Source: Hemerocallis citrina (taxonomy: Eukaryota; Streptophyta; Magnoliopsida; Asparagales; Asphodelaceae). From it: DNA of 64,000 nt. Where the stretch lies: positions 172,014,686-172,078,685 of the forward strand of contig CM030363.1 of assembly GCA_017893485.1 (NCBI GenBank), in the 5' to 3' direction. The position numbers and the translations under genes were made by a program. Within the stretch, counting starts at the first letter, position 1. Each line of letters opens with the position of its first letter. Under the pieces are notes generated by a model that ran no database searches, was not told the origin of the DNA, and saw only the letters and a program-made list of their open reading frames with translations. Of the stretch, positions 13,401 to 28,400 are shown one piece after another.

Positions 13401-16400
13401 CATCCTCCCCCCTCATGTGAAGTTGTTTTTGATTTGATGTGGGGTAGGATTTGGTGTGGATGATTGTTTGGAGTTGTGTGTTTGAGGTGTTTGTTGTTTG
13501 CTGTTTTGTTTGGTTGTGTTTGTTACTACTTGTCCAAACCCGACCCACATGCAACTACCTCTTGATCATCATCAAGATTCGGTCTACTCTAAAATTTAAG
13601 ATTTGTGTTGCATTTATTTAATCCGGTTTTATGTTTTATGGTTTATTAAACAGTTTTACAGAAAACACCTCTCTTTCTCCGAAATTACGTGAGTAGTAAT
13701 TGTTCAGAATAAACCCTCCATTTTTGAAATTTATTGTTTATTGCTTCGAGATGGGAAAATAAAATCGTTTGTACGAGTTTCCTAAACTACAGGGATTTAG
13801 CAGTTCTGAAATTAATGTATGGAAGAGAAAAGCACAATACGTGATGAAGTTTATGAAAATATTTGATATTTGTCAAACTACTTGTGATGATTGCATTGTG
13901 GATGTGGACAGTGGCGGAGCTATGATTTTTATCCACTGGAAGCGAAATCAAAAGAACTAAAAAAATTTCCATTATTGTTTGAAAATTGAACTAAAATTAA
14001 AATTGTATCAAAGAGAAACCTAATTTATAAACCACTAATTTAGTTTGAAAACCTAATTTATAAACCCCTATGCTATAAACACCTAATTTATAAAGAGAAA
14101 TCTAATTTATATTTCCATTAATTTCTTATGTCTCTAACCTCCAAGTAGAAACCTAGTTTTTTATTTCTCTAACCCCTAATTCATACCAATCAACAAAATA
14201 TCATAAACTATGTTTTATGGAATTAATGAAAATATAAATACCTCAAAATTGTGCCAAGGTGGAGAAAGCTCGGGAAGATCGTCATTCTAATAAACCAATT
14301 TTGAGGCAATATTGAGTAAAATCCACTATAAATTAGTAAGGGATCTTTATGGATTTTTGCTCTCCTTCATGAGTACATTAAAATCTTATATGCACTTGCT
14401 CAAAATGGTTATGGGGTGAATGAGAAATTGTCTCCATAAGTGAGCCTGCTTGAAATGGAAGAAAGTAGGTTGGAAAACTTAAAAGCTTTAGTCCCATATC
14501 AGAAAAGTTTGGAGAACTAAATGGATATATATTAAAATCCCTTACCTTGGTTTGGTAAGAAAGCAAGCAAAGAGGTTCTCTCTCTTGCGCGCGCGCGGGG
14601 GGGTGCAAATCCTGGACCAGCATTACATGCGGCTTGTGTGCAACCACGCGTCCTGCAGACACGAATGCCGGACCAAATTGACCCCCCATATAGGCTTTGT
14701 TTTCAACCCGGTTTTTATTTTTTTTAGTTTTGGTAGCCACAAATAGAGGAGCAGCCTTGCCTGTTGGGCCAAATAGAGGAGCGGGCAACAATGATAATGA
14801 GCATTTTCGAGGCCCAAAGGGAGCGGGTTTCATTACACCTGATTAAATAGCTAACAATTGAAATATTATAAATCGCTAAACAATAATCGCTTAGCCTCCG
14901 ATTAGCAATTAATCGGGGATTAATCAGGCGTAATCAGGAATTTTAACTGCTTAGCTTCTCCATCGAATTTGGAAAATACTTCTAACGTAAAGTGTCGGTA
15001 TGATCTACTCTAATACATATTAGTATTTTCATGTCTTGAATGGTTTATCCCAACTTCGATCAAATGATCTATGTTACTTTGTGGGAGTGATCACATGTTT
15101 AGAAATTTTGATTATAATTAATATTGTGTTATAACTAGCATGTCTAGGGTTCTTAAGTGTCTTATCATACTATGTATAAGTATAGTGACTAACCCTCCAT
15201 TTGAAGTTTATGTGAAATCGTATATTTGCTTCTCTATCAAAGATTGATGAATAAGTTCCATGACAAATGTCTGTAACTTAGGTGGGAACATCTTGTAATG
15301 GAGGATGAGACTCCATTAGTTATGTTTTGTTCTTTTTCGTTCATTGTATTGTGTGCAAAGTTGAACTATAACATATTGGTCATTATCTTGTTTAGCATTT
15401 AGAAGATGATGAAAAACAAATAAAGGAAAGAACTCTTCCCTTAAAGAATTTGAGCACTCGAACATTATTAGAACCACGAGAGAAAGCAAAAAAATTTGTA
15501 AAATGTGGTAGAGTAATTTTGTATCAACTCCTATTATTAATATTTTATAATGTGTCTGTGTAGTTAATGACATGTGCAAGTTGAGTTTAACAAATGAAGT
15601 AATTGATAATGGTAAGCAAAAAATTTTGTGAAATGTGGTAAGAGTAATTTTGTATCAACTCCTATTATTAATATTTTATAATGTGTCTATGTAGTCAATG
15701 ATATGTGTAAGTTGAGTTTAACAAATGAAGTAATTGATAATGATAGTTCTAATATGTGTAGTCCTTGAACATGGTGTAGCGCCCCGAGATCCACATACAG
15801 AAAACTCGTGACACAACCCAAGATCATTGCTCCAAATGAGTACACAACACAGGAAAGAAATCACAGGAAACTTAAAACTTACATTGTACAAGGAAAACTA
15901 TACTTTCCTCCATAGCCCAAAACTCTTTTGCTCCCACGATTGGTCCTACAAACCAACTATGGGCACGTCAGTTGAATATAACTGACGCAAAACGGACGAA
16001 ACCACAATTTCCCAAATCCTCAACAAACAGCATTAATGCGATAAAATGTGGAAATCATACAATAGGAGTGTTGGTGTATGTTATAACCTAGAATCCAATA
16101 CATAACTCAAATGCACATGATGCTCTTATTCTAATGCATACTTGATTTGAAATATATGTATCTCATACTACATATGTACGAGTCAAGCTTGAGCGTACTT
16201 CAGATTATAGGGTTCACTCCCTCGCAATGCAGACATACTCTTGTACTCTTTCCTATTCCTAACATTTATATAGTGACTGATAGAGCTGCAATATATACGG
16301 TCTTTTCCGCCAACTGCATTGAATTGGTGGTCTTTCTCCACTCCCGAAGATCGGTGACCACTCTGATCGATCGGAATCGGTGGTCTCTCTCCACTCCGCC

Positions 16401-19400
16401 CGGTCGGTGGTCTCTCTCCAGTCCCGACAGGCTGGTGATCATTCAGCGGAGCTGCAGTCCTGCCGGAATCAGTAATCTTTTCTCCACACCAGGACTCTTA
16501 CCATCAGTTATCCGAACATAAGGCAAATCGGCAGACCTTCCCTTACTTGCCAAAAATTAAGAGTTACACTCTAGCTCTTTATTCATATGGATAACTTAGA
16601 ACATAGACGTACTCATAAGGGTCCATTCCCTTAGATTTCGATATTTCCAAATCACTAAATCTCATAAATTAACAGTCGAGACCACGCTGCACATGTCCCA
16701 AATGAGACGACGTCGCACGTGTCCCATTGACAGGTGAGTACACTCCCAACTAGTGTTTGTTCCTATTTTATTGGCTATGTGATTATGAGCTACTATAATC
16801 TATTAACATTTATCATTCTCTATTTCTTACTTAATTTATTCTACTTAGTTTTTTATTCAATAATGGTTGACTACTAGGTAAATTAAACCTAGACCCAAAA
16901 GTTAATCTTGTCTTACAACAAGTCGTCTAATCTTAACAGACACCTAACTCAAATTTGGATTCAAACCAAATTTCCAATTAAGCTAAGAGTTTGCTCAACA
17001 TACATACTTGACACACACCAAACTAGTGCACTTAATATGCACTAAACATCACCATATGCATACACCGTATGCATACTTATCCATTAATTCTTTTAATGCC
17101 TACAATCTTTTCTTATACTACCAATAGTTTCTCTTCTTTATTACCATGCATTACTAAGTAACTAAGCATGCCGCTACAAGTAGTTTCTAAATGTGAGTTT
17201 CTTCATAAATGACTATTATTTCTACTATTTTAAGTGATTACTACTACTACTATGAATTACTAATTAACAAGTAACTTTCCACTACCATGAACAAGTAGTC
17301 TTCTACTACCTTGAAGTACTAAGGATTCTACAAGCTAACTAAACAAACATATTATCTAGGCATATACTGCCACAATTCTTCCATTCAATTTTCTTATACA
17401 AATTTGTATACAAAAACCTAACATTGGTAATTATTAATACCATTGTGGTGTATTTACTCATTTAAGATTATGAACTTAAATGTGAAGTTGTCCTACATGA
17501 ATTATCAAGGAGTTATTCTATTCACTTCTTTACTAATATTTCATAAACTTTTTGAGTTCACTACTGCTACATGAACTTTTTATATATAAACTCTACAACA
17601 CCTTCTACTACTACAAGTGACTACTATAAGTAGTCCTGTCTACATCAATTATGATGAGTAACTACAAGCTAATTAAACCATACTAACTACTAAGTACACA
17701 ATACTAATAATTCTATTCTTTACTATTATTACATATGTATTCTTACAAAAAATTAATTAATTATCTAACAAGCCTTACATACACTTAAACTTCAATGGAA
17801 GATGAACCAAGAAAACTTTTTGGTAGATAATGAAATGAATTTGTTGTTGTACAATAATACTTTAATTTAGTTGATTTGGCGAAATTGAATAAAACTATAG
17901 TAAGTAGGGTTTTGTAGAAGAACCTTAATTTTAATTGTTCAGTAGCAATTTTAATGCACCTTTAGTAGCTAAAGGATTAACTGAGATAAGTGGTGTAGAA
18001 TGGTTTAATGGCTACTCACATGTTTATCAAATTGTTAAAAAAATTATTCTTCTTGCCCTTACATCTATAATCTATTGAAAACTTTGTTACTCATTAAAGA
18101 TATTGTAAACAGTTTTGTACTAAATTTTTTTAAATGACCTAAAAGTTTTGTACTAAAGGGTGTAGTGAACAAGATTTGCAAACTGGTAAAATCATTATAT
18201 GTTTTAAAACATGTATTAAAGCGGACGCATAAATAATTTGACAAATTTCTTAAAGAGCCTAGGATTTGAATCAAGTAATTCAGATCAATGCCTTTAACTT
18301 TGTGGTGTGTCAAATACAATGGCTATCATTTACTTGTTTATTATTAACATGCTTGTTATTGGAAGGAACATCTCTATTATAACTATGCTGAGAATTTAGC
18401 ATGAATTACCTAGGTGTTGTGGACACCATAATATGTATAAATATGAGTTTCAGTAGGCAAGAGATAATCCATAGTCAAACTCATTAAATCAATAGTGTTC
18501 CAAAAGTGGAGATATAGTTATTGAAAGTGTGTTTTGAAACATCTTATGATTATGATAAAATGTTAAAACCTAATGATGGTGCAACTATGAGACACTTAGA
18601 TCATTCTAAACTTATTGAAAGTCTCATATATATACAATGATCTGCACTAGACCAGACATAGCTTTTGAGGTATGTATGATTTGTAGGTTCACTAGTAATC
18701 CTATTAATACACATTGAAACGCCCTAAAAAGGCTAATGAGATACCTAGGAGGTACTCAACAGTTTGCTTTGTGCTGCACTAGTCATCCTTCATAATTGAA
18801 GGAATGATCTAATGCATTATGGCGCTAAGAATTTAGTGAAAACCGACCAACTAGTGGACATGTACTTACACTAAAAGGAGCCGACGTATTATGCAGATCA
18901 AAAGGCAAACAGGCATTGCGCTCTCATCCTTGAAATCAGACCTCTATGTGTTATCCTTTGCAGGGGAAGAGGCTGAGTGGATGGCTGAGTGGATTGAAGG
19001 GCTTGTTGCTAGTCATCCATTGAAAAGTTTAAAGTAAACTCTCTAATTTTGCTCTGTGACTATCAAGATACAATGCACTGCAGCTCATAACTCACTTTAT
19101 AATGATAAGAGAAGTACATTAAGACTGAAAAAAGCCTAGTTAAACTTTTTCATAGATAAAGTGCAATTAAGACAAAGTATGGCTAATGCTTACTAAGAGA
19201 CTTGAAATTGATCTAATTATCAAAACTATGGGGAAAGGTGGTTAAAAGCTATTGATCCAAAAGCCTTAACATCTCAGTTGTTTTGAAATTTAGAATCCAA
19301 TTGGAGTCATAGAGAAGTTCAAACTTAAACATCAATTTTAGCCTAGGCAGTTTGCAGGCTTTAGATAATTTGAAAATATCTATGTAAATTTTGTTAACAT

Positions 19401-22400
19401 ATAATTTCATTCCAAATCTGATGATGCTATAAATTCTCACAACTTACTTAGAATCATCTCATTATTCCAAAAGAAAGCGTAAAAACTTGTCGACGTTATT
19501 GAATAAGAAGTTAAATGTGTTTAAGAGTTTGATTTAAAGAGAATGAATAAAGGAATCAAATGATTTACACTGAATGAGAATTTGTAAATGAGGTAAGAAT
19601 AACCTAGAAGATCTCCGTGGTTGAGATGTGTGGGTTCTAGAGGATGAGCGAGACCCAGAGTGCCGGCAAATTATAATTAGCAAAATTTTGGGAAGTAGCC
19701 AGTGTAGGTTAACATTCTCAGTTATTTGGTTTAAGTCTGGAGGAGTAAGCTAGCTCTAGGTTACAATAATTATAACTGGACAAAGAACATGCACTAGAAG
19801 GCAGATGTGACGGGTCAAGAGCAAACGTGAGTATGAAGGCTTCAGAATTATCCGCGGTGGGAGATATTCCTCAGTATTTCGAGATGGGAGTGAAATAGTC
19901 TCCAGAATTATCTACGATTAGGGATTGATCTCCAAAATTATCGAGATGGGAGCGACGCTCATGGGACGTTCATGTGATGAGTGTTCCATGATAACTTGTG
20001 GTGGGAGGTACTCTCCAAATATTTCCGAATGGGAATGAAATAGTCTCTAGGATTATCTGAGGAAGGAGACTTTCAGAATTATCGAGGTGGGGACCAATAT
20101 TCACAGTACGTCTAAATCTTGAAATTTGTTACCGTAGTAGGTTTTCATAAAGAGGGATTGAACCCTATAATGAGGAGTACATTAAGGACTTGCCCTCGGA
20201 CCTATGTAGTATGGGATGCATAGAATCCGAACAAGTGCGCATTAGTGTTGCATCGTAAGTTTGAATGTCTGCATTAGTCATTAAGTTCATATCTTACACT
20301 GACATAATTAGGATAATCACTTTTCATTTTGCATTCAATTTTGTGTTTGCTACAATGAGGAATCGTTGTTTTATTGCATTGCATCAATCATATGCAACTG
20401 ACCTGTCCACAATTTTCAAGTTGCAGGACTCGGATTAGCGAGCGACGTGGAGGCAAATTGGATGTTGATGGATATTGCGAGAGTAAAGATATTGGATGTT
20501 TTAAATTGTAATTCTCTGATGTAAATTTCTGCTGTGTATTGTAATAAACACCATTATACTGAAAAAGTTTTAAATTCCTTGCAGTTTTGTACGAAACTGA
20601 AGTAAATATCCTAGTTGTGCTACGAATTACCTGTGTTTGGAATTCGGGGCATTACAGAGTGGTATCAAAGCCGACTTCAATAAGTAGTACAAAAATTATA
20701 AGGGAAACATATTAAGGTGGACATTAGACGTGTGAGTATCAGTTTATAGGGGTCTAAATGTTATAGCAATATCAACTTACATTTATGTCGCTCTATATAT
20801 ACACTGATGTTGTTCTTTCCTTTCGTTGTAGGATGGCGGATAACCAAAATCCTGTGGAGGAAGTGGAAGAAGTGTTCTTTGAGGACCCCGAGGAGGACCC
20901 CGAAGAAGAGGAGGAAGAACTAGAAGAAGAGGAAGGTCCAGAAGAAGAAGACCCAGAGGAAAAGGAAGAACTATCAGAGTCGCGTGAAATCACTTCACCC
21001 CCAGCTAAATCCTAAGATCAGTCCACAGACGAAGAGCCAGTCCCGAACAAGAAGAATCATATCATCGCTCTCCTTTGAAAACAGTTGATTATCCACAAAT
21101 GGAGAGTAACCCACATGGAGGCACATCATGCAGAAGACAAGCGAAGCATTGCCGCTCTGAGCCAGAGGGTATGGGAACTCGAGAAGTGTCATCACAAGAC
21201 TGCTCGACATTTCACCTAATTGGACAATAAAACCCGGTGGGGGAAACAAGAATGCTATCAACGGTATGAAAGGATGCAGAAGAAAAAAGACGATCTGCGG
21301 GAGGAGCTCAGAGAAGCCAAGAGAAACTGTGGAATTTAAATTGCTTTATGCTCGTATTTATTTAATTTCTGGAGTAGGGTTTGGAGCTTTCCCTTGTTTT
21401 TCCTTATGTATGGATGTTGATGGATAAGTGTTATCTCTAAATATATATATGGAGTTTATTTCGGAAGTGAATAAATTATGTTGGATAATAATGTGGAAAA
21501 ATCTATATTCTTACTATTGTTGACCGGTGAAGTTTTATAAATCAGAAAATGGCCGGAAGAAGAACTAGGAATGGAGAAGGATCAAGCAGAGATGGAAACA
21601 GACTCGATTTAGAGACGGAATTAGCCAAGGTATTTTAGACCCTCAACACTTCCATTACAGCCAGTGTAAATCAGAATGTGGGGGCAGGACAGGCAGTTCA
21701 AGTCCTATAAGCAATAAAGCTGGTGGAGTCCTTCAAGATGATGAAGCCACCTATTTTCGAGGGCCAAGCGGATCCTGATGCGGCCGATGACTAGATCTGA
21801 CAAATCGAGACAGTATTTGATGTGTTGGAGACCCCAGAAGCTAGTTAAGTGAAGCTAGCAACTATTCAATTGGAGAAATACACTAGAGTTTGGTGGCAAT
21901 CCATGAAGAGGGCTTTGGGCAACGAGCAGATTACATGGGATGATTTCTTGGAGGAATCCCAATTGATGTACAGGAGAAGGCAATGGAATTTCTATGCTTG
22001 CAACATGGTAGTATGTCCGTCAGGGAATACGAGACGAAGTTTACACAATTCTCGAGGTACGCACCTGAGCTAGTGGTGGATGAAGCCAAGAAGGCAAGAA
22101 AGTTTGGACAGGGTCTGAGGTCAGGGATAAAGTCCCGCATGATACCCCTCGGAATCAGAAAGTTTGACAAGCTCGTTAGGAGGCTGTAGTAACCGAAGCC
22201 GACATGGAGTAATACCAATTGGTGAAGAACAGGAAAAACAACTAAAGTAATGGCAAAAGGCCTGCAACGTCGCACAACTTCAAGAGACAGCCCCCAGAGC
22301 ACAAGTTCAAGCCGACTAGGGCAAATGGTGTTGCCATAGGTGGAAGGTCACGAGGAATAACCTGTTACAATTGTGGGGAGTCATTACAGAACAGAGTGTA

Positions 22401-25400
22401 CCAAGCAGCAGATTCCCATAACTTGTTTCAACTGTGGTAAAAAAGGCCACGCCAAGACAAATTGCCCAAGTACCAATGAGGAGGACAAAATCAGAAGCAG
22501 GCTGATCAAGGAAAGAAACCGTACCGGTAGGGGCAAGTGTTCGCTCTGACAGAAGAGGATGCTGAAAACTCCAATCATGTCATTACCGGTATGAGAGAAT
22601 TTGAATAAAATTTGTGTTGTTTATTTGAGGTTTGTAATGAAATAAGTGTTATATACTGGATGATGTAATTCACTATGTAACGAGAGAGCTTCTTGTGAAT
22701 GGAATGAATGCTACAGTTTTATTCGATACTGGTTCATCGCATACTTTTGTGTCTCCTAAATTTGCCCAAGAGTTAGAGGTAGAACCAAAAAATTTCCCCC
22801 ACAGGATATTGGCATTAGCTACTCCTTCAGGAAAAATGATGACCATTGATCGGTATTATGCTGACTGTGAGATCGAGATTGGAAGGAGAGTTCTGGGAAT
22901 TTATCTTATAGAGTTTGAGGTGTTGGGGGTCGATGTCATCCTTGATATAGACTGGATATCAATTTACAATGCTAGTATCGAATGCAAGAGTAAGGAAGTA
23001 ATGGTGAAGGTACCAGGAGGGCCAACAGTAACCTTTCAAGGAAAGAAGAAATGCAAGGTAGTGGTGGCAGCTTTAACAAAGAAAAAATATCTAAGGAAGT
23101 CAAGGAGATTCCGGTGGTCCAAAATTTTCCGACGGTATTCTTGGAGGATCTACCTGGATTACCACCTCGTCGAGATGTGGAATTTAGCATTGATATTCAG
23201 CCAGGAAGTGCACTGACGTCTAAGGCACCTTACAGAATGGCACCAGTGAAACAAGATGAGGTGAAGAAGCAAATTGAAGAATTATTGCACAAAGGTTTCA
23301 TCAGACCTAGTGCGTCGCCTTGGGAGTGCCAGTTTTGTTGGTGAAGTAGAATGATGGATCGATGAGGATGTGCATCGACTATAGAGAGCAGAAACTATAT
23401 GCCAAGCTATCTAAATGTGACTTCTATAAGTCTGAAGTCGTGTTTCTGGATCATATCCTTTCTAAGGAGGCAGTCGCAACTAATCCACAGAAGGTAGAAG
23501 CAGTGAAAGACTGGTCAAGACCCACATCAGTGAAAGAGATCAGGAGTTTCTTGGTTTTGACCGGTTATTATCAACAGTTCATTCAGGGTTATACTCAGAT
23601 AGCAGTGCCGCTTATAGGGCTCACGAAGAAGAATGTAAGTTTCAAGTGGACAGAGCAATGCAAAACAAGCTTTCAAGAGTTGAAGAAGAGGTTGACTACC
23701 GCACCAATTTTGGCTTTGCCACGAGCAGGAATAGATTATGACATCTACAATGATGCTTCACACCGAGGTTTGGGTTGTGTACTGATACAAGAGGGAAAAG
23801 TAATAGCTTATGGGTCCAGGCAATTGAGGCCACATGAGAAAAATTATCCAACCCATGACTTAGAATTGGTAGCAATCATATTTGCCTTGAAGCAGTGGAG
23901 ACATTATGTGTATGGGGAGAAGGTCAACATGTACACCGACCACAAAAGCTTGAAGTATATCTATCAATAGAGAGATCTAAACTTACGGCAGAGAAGGTGG
24001 TTGGAGGTGTTAGAAGATATTTGCCCAGAGATGAAGTATCACCCTGGAAAGGCGAACATAGTAGCAGATGCATTCAGCTGGAAAAACAGTTTATCTTGTT
24101 TGATTACAACTCGAAACGAATTATCAAGAATTTGATCGAGCTGGAATTGAAGTGGTATTGCAAGGACTGGGAGCAACACTGGCACAGTTGAGACTTCAGC
24201 CTACGCTAAGAGAGCAGATTATCAACAATCAGAAATCCAATTCAAAGATTCAGAAGATGAAGGAGCAAGTTGGCTCAGGCAAATTGTCAGAATTCCGAGT
24301 AAAGGACGAAGTGCTTTGGTTCGGAGAGAGATTATGTGTACCCGATAAGGCAGAATTGAAGGAGAATATCCTACAGGAGGCACATGCCACTTTATTATCA
24401 GTTAATCCTGCCAAGATGTATAAGGATATTAGAAAGCACTTCTGGTGGTCGGGAATGAAGCAGATGTAGCAGACTTCGTAGCTCAATGTGTGACTTGTCA
24501 ACAAATCAAGGCAGAGAATCAAAAATCGGGAGGTTTATTGCAACTGTTGCCCATTCCGGAGTGGCAGTGGAAAAATATCAGTATGAATTTCATCACAAAT
24601 TTGCCTAGAAGCCCAAAAGGAATGATGCGATATGGGTAATAGTGGATCGACTGACCAAATCGGCTCATTTCTTGGTAATGAAGATCACTTGGTCAATGGA
24701 GAAGTTGACAGAAGTGTACGTCGAGGAGATAGTAAGACTGCATGGAATTTCCATATCAATTGTTTCAGATCGAGATGCACGATTCACATCACGTTTTTGG
24801 AGGAGGCTTCAGGCGACTATGGGAACCAAGAATGACTTCAGTACTGTCTTCCATCCTCAAATAGATGGGCAGACTGAGAGAGTGAATCGGGTACTAAAAG
24901 ATATGCTGAGGTGTTGTGTACTGGACTTCGAAGGAAGCTGTGAAAGGCACTTAGCTCTGGTAGAGTTTGCATACAATAATTTTCAGACTAGCATTGACAT
25001 GGCACCATATGAGGCTTTATATGGAAGAAAGTGAAGAACGTAGGTATGTTGGTATGAAGTGGGAGAAAGGCAAATATACGGACCAAAAATAGTGTAACAA
25101 ACTTTGGAGAAAATCGAGTTGATCCGGAAGAGGCTGGTCGGGGCACAAAGCAGGCACAAAAGCTATGCAGATAAACGGAGAAGGTTCTTAGAGTTTGAAG
25201 AGGGAGATTTTGTCTTCTTGAAGGTATCTCCGACGAAGGGTGTGATCCGGTTTGGAAGATGGGGAATTTAGCTCCAAGGTACATAGGGCCGTATAAAATA
25301 TTGAAGAGGATTAGGAAGACAACATATCGTTTGGAATTACCCAAAGAGCTTGCCCAAGTGCATAATGTTTTTCATGTGTCCATGCTGCGAAGTTACGTTC

Positions 25401-28400
25401 CATATCCAAATAATCACTTATAGGAAGTACCAGAAGGCTTGCAGTTAAATTTGAGTAACAAGGAACGGCCAATGGAGATCCTAGATCGGCGGGAGAAAGT
25501 CTTGAGAAACAAGACTATACCCATGGTCAAGGTAATGTGGAGGAACCAATTGGTAGAGGCAACCTGGGATCAGATGAGCAAATGAAGAACGACTTCCCAA
25601 GCTTTTCGTTTAAACTTTGTATTTGTGTATGTTTTTTTTCTTTTCTTCTCTTATCCTTTGAGCGTAGTTCTGATGACAGAACTATTCTAAGGAGGGAGTG
25701 TTGTAACAACCGCAAAAATAATTTTTTAAATATTCTTGTTCACATGTGCTTTACCCGTGTTTTTTCTTTGTGCACATGTTAAGCAGAAAATCTTTAAACT
25801 ATGTAAATATTTTCTTCTATTTACACTGTATAAATGTAATCTATTTTTTTATGAAACTAACTTTATTTGAACACATTAAATTTGAGTAACATATAAAAAA
25901 ATTATTAAATAAAATTCCTACAATCTTTGGTGTGCATTTTACGTCCACACACAAACACATAGAAAACCCATGCACAACCCACACTCATTCTTAATGGTCG
26001 GCTAATTCAATGGGAGGGAAACAAAATCTTATGAATGAGAGTGGGTAGTTATAGGCAAAGTGGGTAGATTTAAAACTCCCCCACATCTTTCCTTTTATAA
26101 AAACCTCCTGGCCAATGCCTAAGCAAAAGAAAGGAAAATTTTCATTTGCATGTTGTGATTATTGGAACTTTCATTTTCAAAAGCTTTGTTGTTGATTTTC
26201 TTCTTCTTGGAGCTCGAATTTTGAGGAGAAGGCCTGGGGGTTATTTTCTAGGAGTTTCTATTGGAAAATTCATCAAAAAGGTGGGTGTTTCCTTAGCCTC
26301 TAATTATTATTTTTTTAGGAAAAATACTACGATTAGAAGTCATGTTATGTGCAAATTTTAATTTCTTTTAGATGATGAATTAATCTTAGAATCATATGCA
26401 TGTTAATTTAATTTGTTATATGAGATTGTAGAAGAGAAAATTTGGTTATCATGTGTTAGATTGCTAAAATTTAGTTAAATTATTAACGTGATAAGGTCAT
26501 GTTTTGCTAGCAAAATTTCAAATAGAAATGTACACATGACTTTGGTAAATTGTATGAGGTGCAATTGTAGAATTGGTTGCTTGAAGTGATATAAATGAAT
26601 TGTGTGATGCATCATGTTAAATTTGGTAGATGTAATTGTAGATATTATGGATGTTAAATTCTTCATTCTCTGTCATGTGATTAAAACTTAAAACTCCAAT
26701 TATACAAATTTAGATTGGTATGCATCATGAATGTTAAAATAAAGAAATTTGTTATAAAGCAGTAAAGCTTAATTTATTTTTTAGAGGCTTTTGGGCAATG
26801 AGTGAGACTTTGGAGTCTAGTTAGAGCGTGCTGGCTTGGGCACTGTTGCGAGTTCGAGTCTTGTGACTCTGTCTTCTTTTAAAATTTTATTAACTCATTA
26901 AAACAGTAGGCAGAGACATAAAAGAAATTTTCATGGAAGAGTTTACACCAACAGTGAGTTGGCATGCTAGTTGTTGGGTGCGAGTTAGAGTTGGGAGGGG
27001 GGGGTTCGATCTTGGTTGGGGCCGGGTTTATATTCTTTTCTTTTGTTTTACTTTACAAATTCTTTATTTTCCATTAAAAAATAGAGTTTAAAATTAATAT
27101 AAGTTGTTAATGAAATATTTTGGCAAGATTATATATAATAAATCAAGATTTATTGTATGGATCAATAACGTGGTAAACTTTAAAAGGTAATTTCGGAGTT
27201 ATTTAATTTTAAATTAAGTTTGATTAAAATAATGAAATGGGATGGTTTAAATTTAGATTTATTCTAGATTTTTATATTGTTCGAAAATAATTTTCATTTG
27301 GAGCTTATGTACATTATTCAGATTGATGGAAAAAGAAATCGAAGAATGAAAAAGTGAGAAAGTGGACGTATGACAATTGAAAGATTTTATCAAATTTGAA
27401 GAGTTATTGAATAAGAAGTTAATTATATGTCTGAGAGTTTGATTTAAAGAGAATTAATAAAGGAATCAAATGATTTGTACTAAATGAGAATTTGTAAATG
27501 CGGTAAGAATAACCTAGAAGATCTTCGTGGTTGAGATGTGTGGGTTTTAGAGGCTGAGCGAGACCCAGGGTGCCGGCAAATTATAATTTGTGAAATATTG
27601 AGAAGTAGCCAGTGTAGGTTAACATTCTCAGTGATTTGGTTCAAGTCCGGAAGGGTAAACTAGCTCTAAGTCATAATAATTATAACTAGACTAAGGACAG
27701 GCACTAGATGGGAGATGTGACGAGTCAAGAGCAAATGTGAGTATGAGGGCTTCAGAATTATCCGCAGTGGGAGATATTCCTCAGTATTCCGAGAAGGGAT
27801 TGAAATAGTCTCTAGAATTATCTACAGTTAGGGATTGATCTCCAAAATTATCGGGATGGGAGCGACGCTCATGGGATGTCCGTGTGATGAGGGTTCCAAG
27901 ATCACTTGCGCCGGGGAGTACTCTCCAAATATTCTTGGATGGGAGTGAAATAGTCTCCAGGATTAACTGAGGAAGGAGTTTAACTTCCAGAATTATCGGG
28001 GAGGGGACAGATATTCACAGTACGTCTAAATCTTGAAATTCGTTACTGTAGTAGGTTTTCATAACGAAAGATTGAACCCTATAATGAGAAGTACGTTAAG
28101 AGCTTGCCCTTGGACCTATGTAGTATCGGATGCATAGAATCCGAACAAATGCGCATTCGTGTTGCATCGTAAGTTTAAATGTCTGCATTAGTCATTAAGT
28201 TCATATCATACACTGACATAATTAGGATAATTATTTTTCATTTTGCATTCAAGTTTGTGTTTGCTACATTGAGGAAACGTTGTATTATTACATTGCGTCA
28301 GTTGTATGCAACTGACGGGCCCGCAATTTTCAAGTTGTTGCATGCTGTAATAAACACCATTATAATGAAAAAGTTCTAAATTCTTTGCATTTATGAAATT

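Noticed and set aside
14378..14833. 151-aa minus-strand ORF
   Set aside because: No recognised motif, spans a CG-repeat and T-rich runs, and overlaps an equally long plus-strand frame.
20793..20993. Ser-rich minus-strand ORF
   Set aside because: It is the antisense of the acidic GAG-repeat leader of the Gypsy gag; the composition is explained by the repeat.
24988..25344. 118-aa minus-strand ORF
   Set aside because: Lies antisense to integrase sequence whose plus frames match known motifs; no motif of its own.
26780..26880. tRNA-like words (GGTTCGAGT-type box B)
   Set aside because: Part of the 2.76-kb Gypsy LTR; no box A at proper spacing and no cloverleaf could be drawn.
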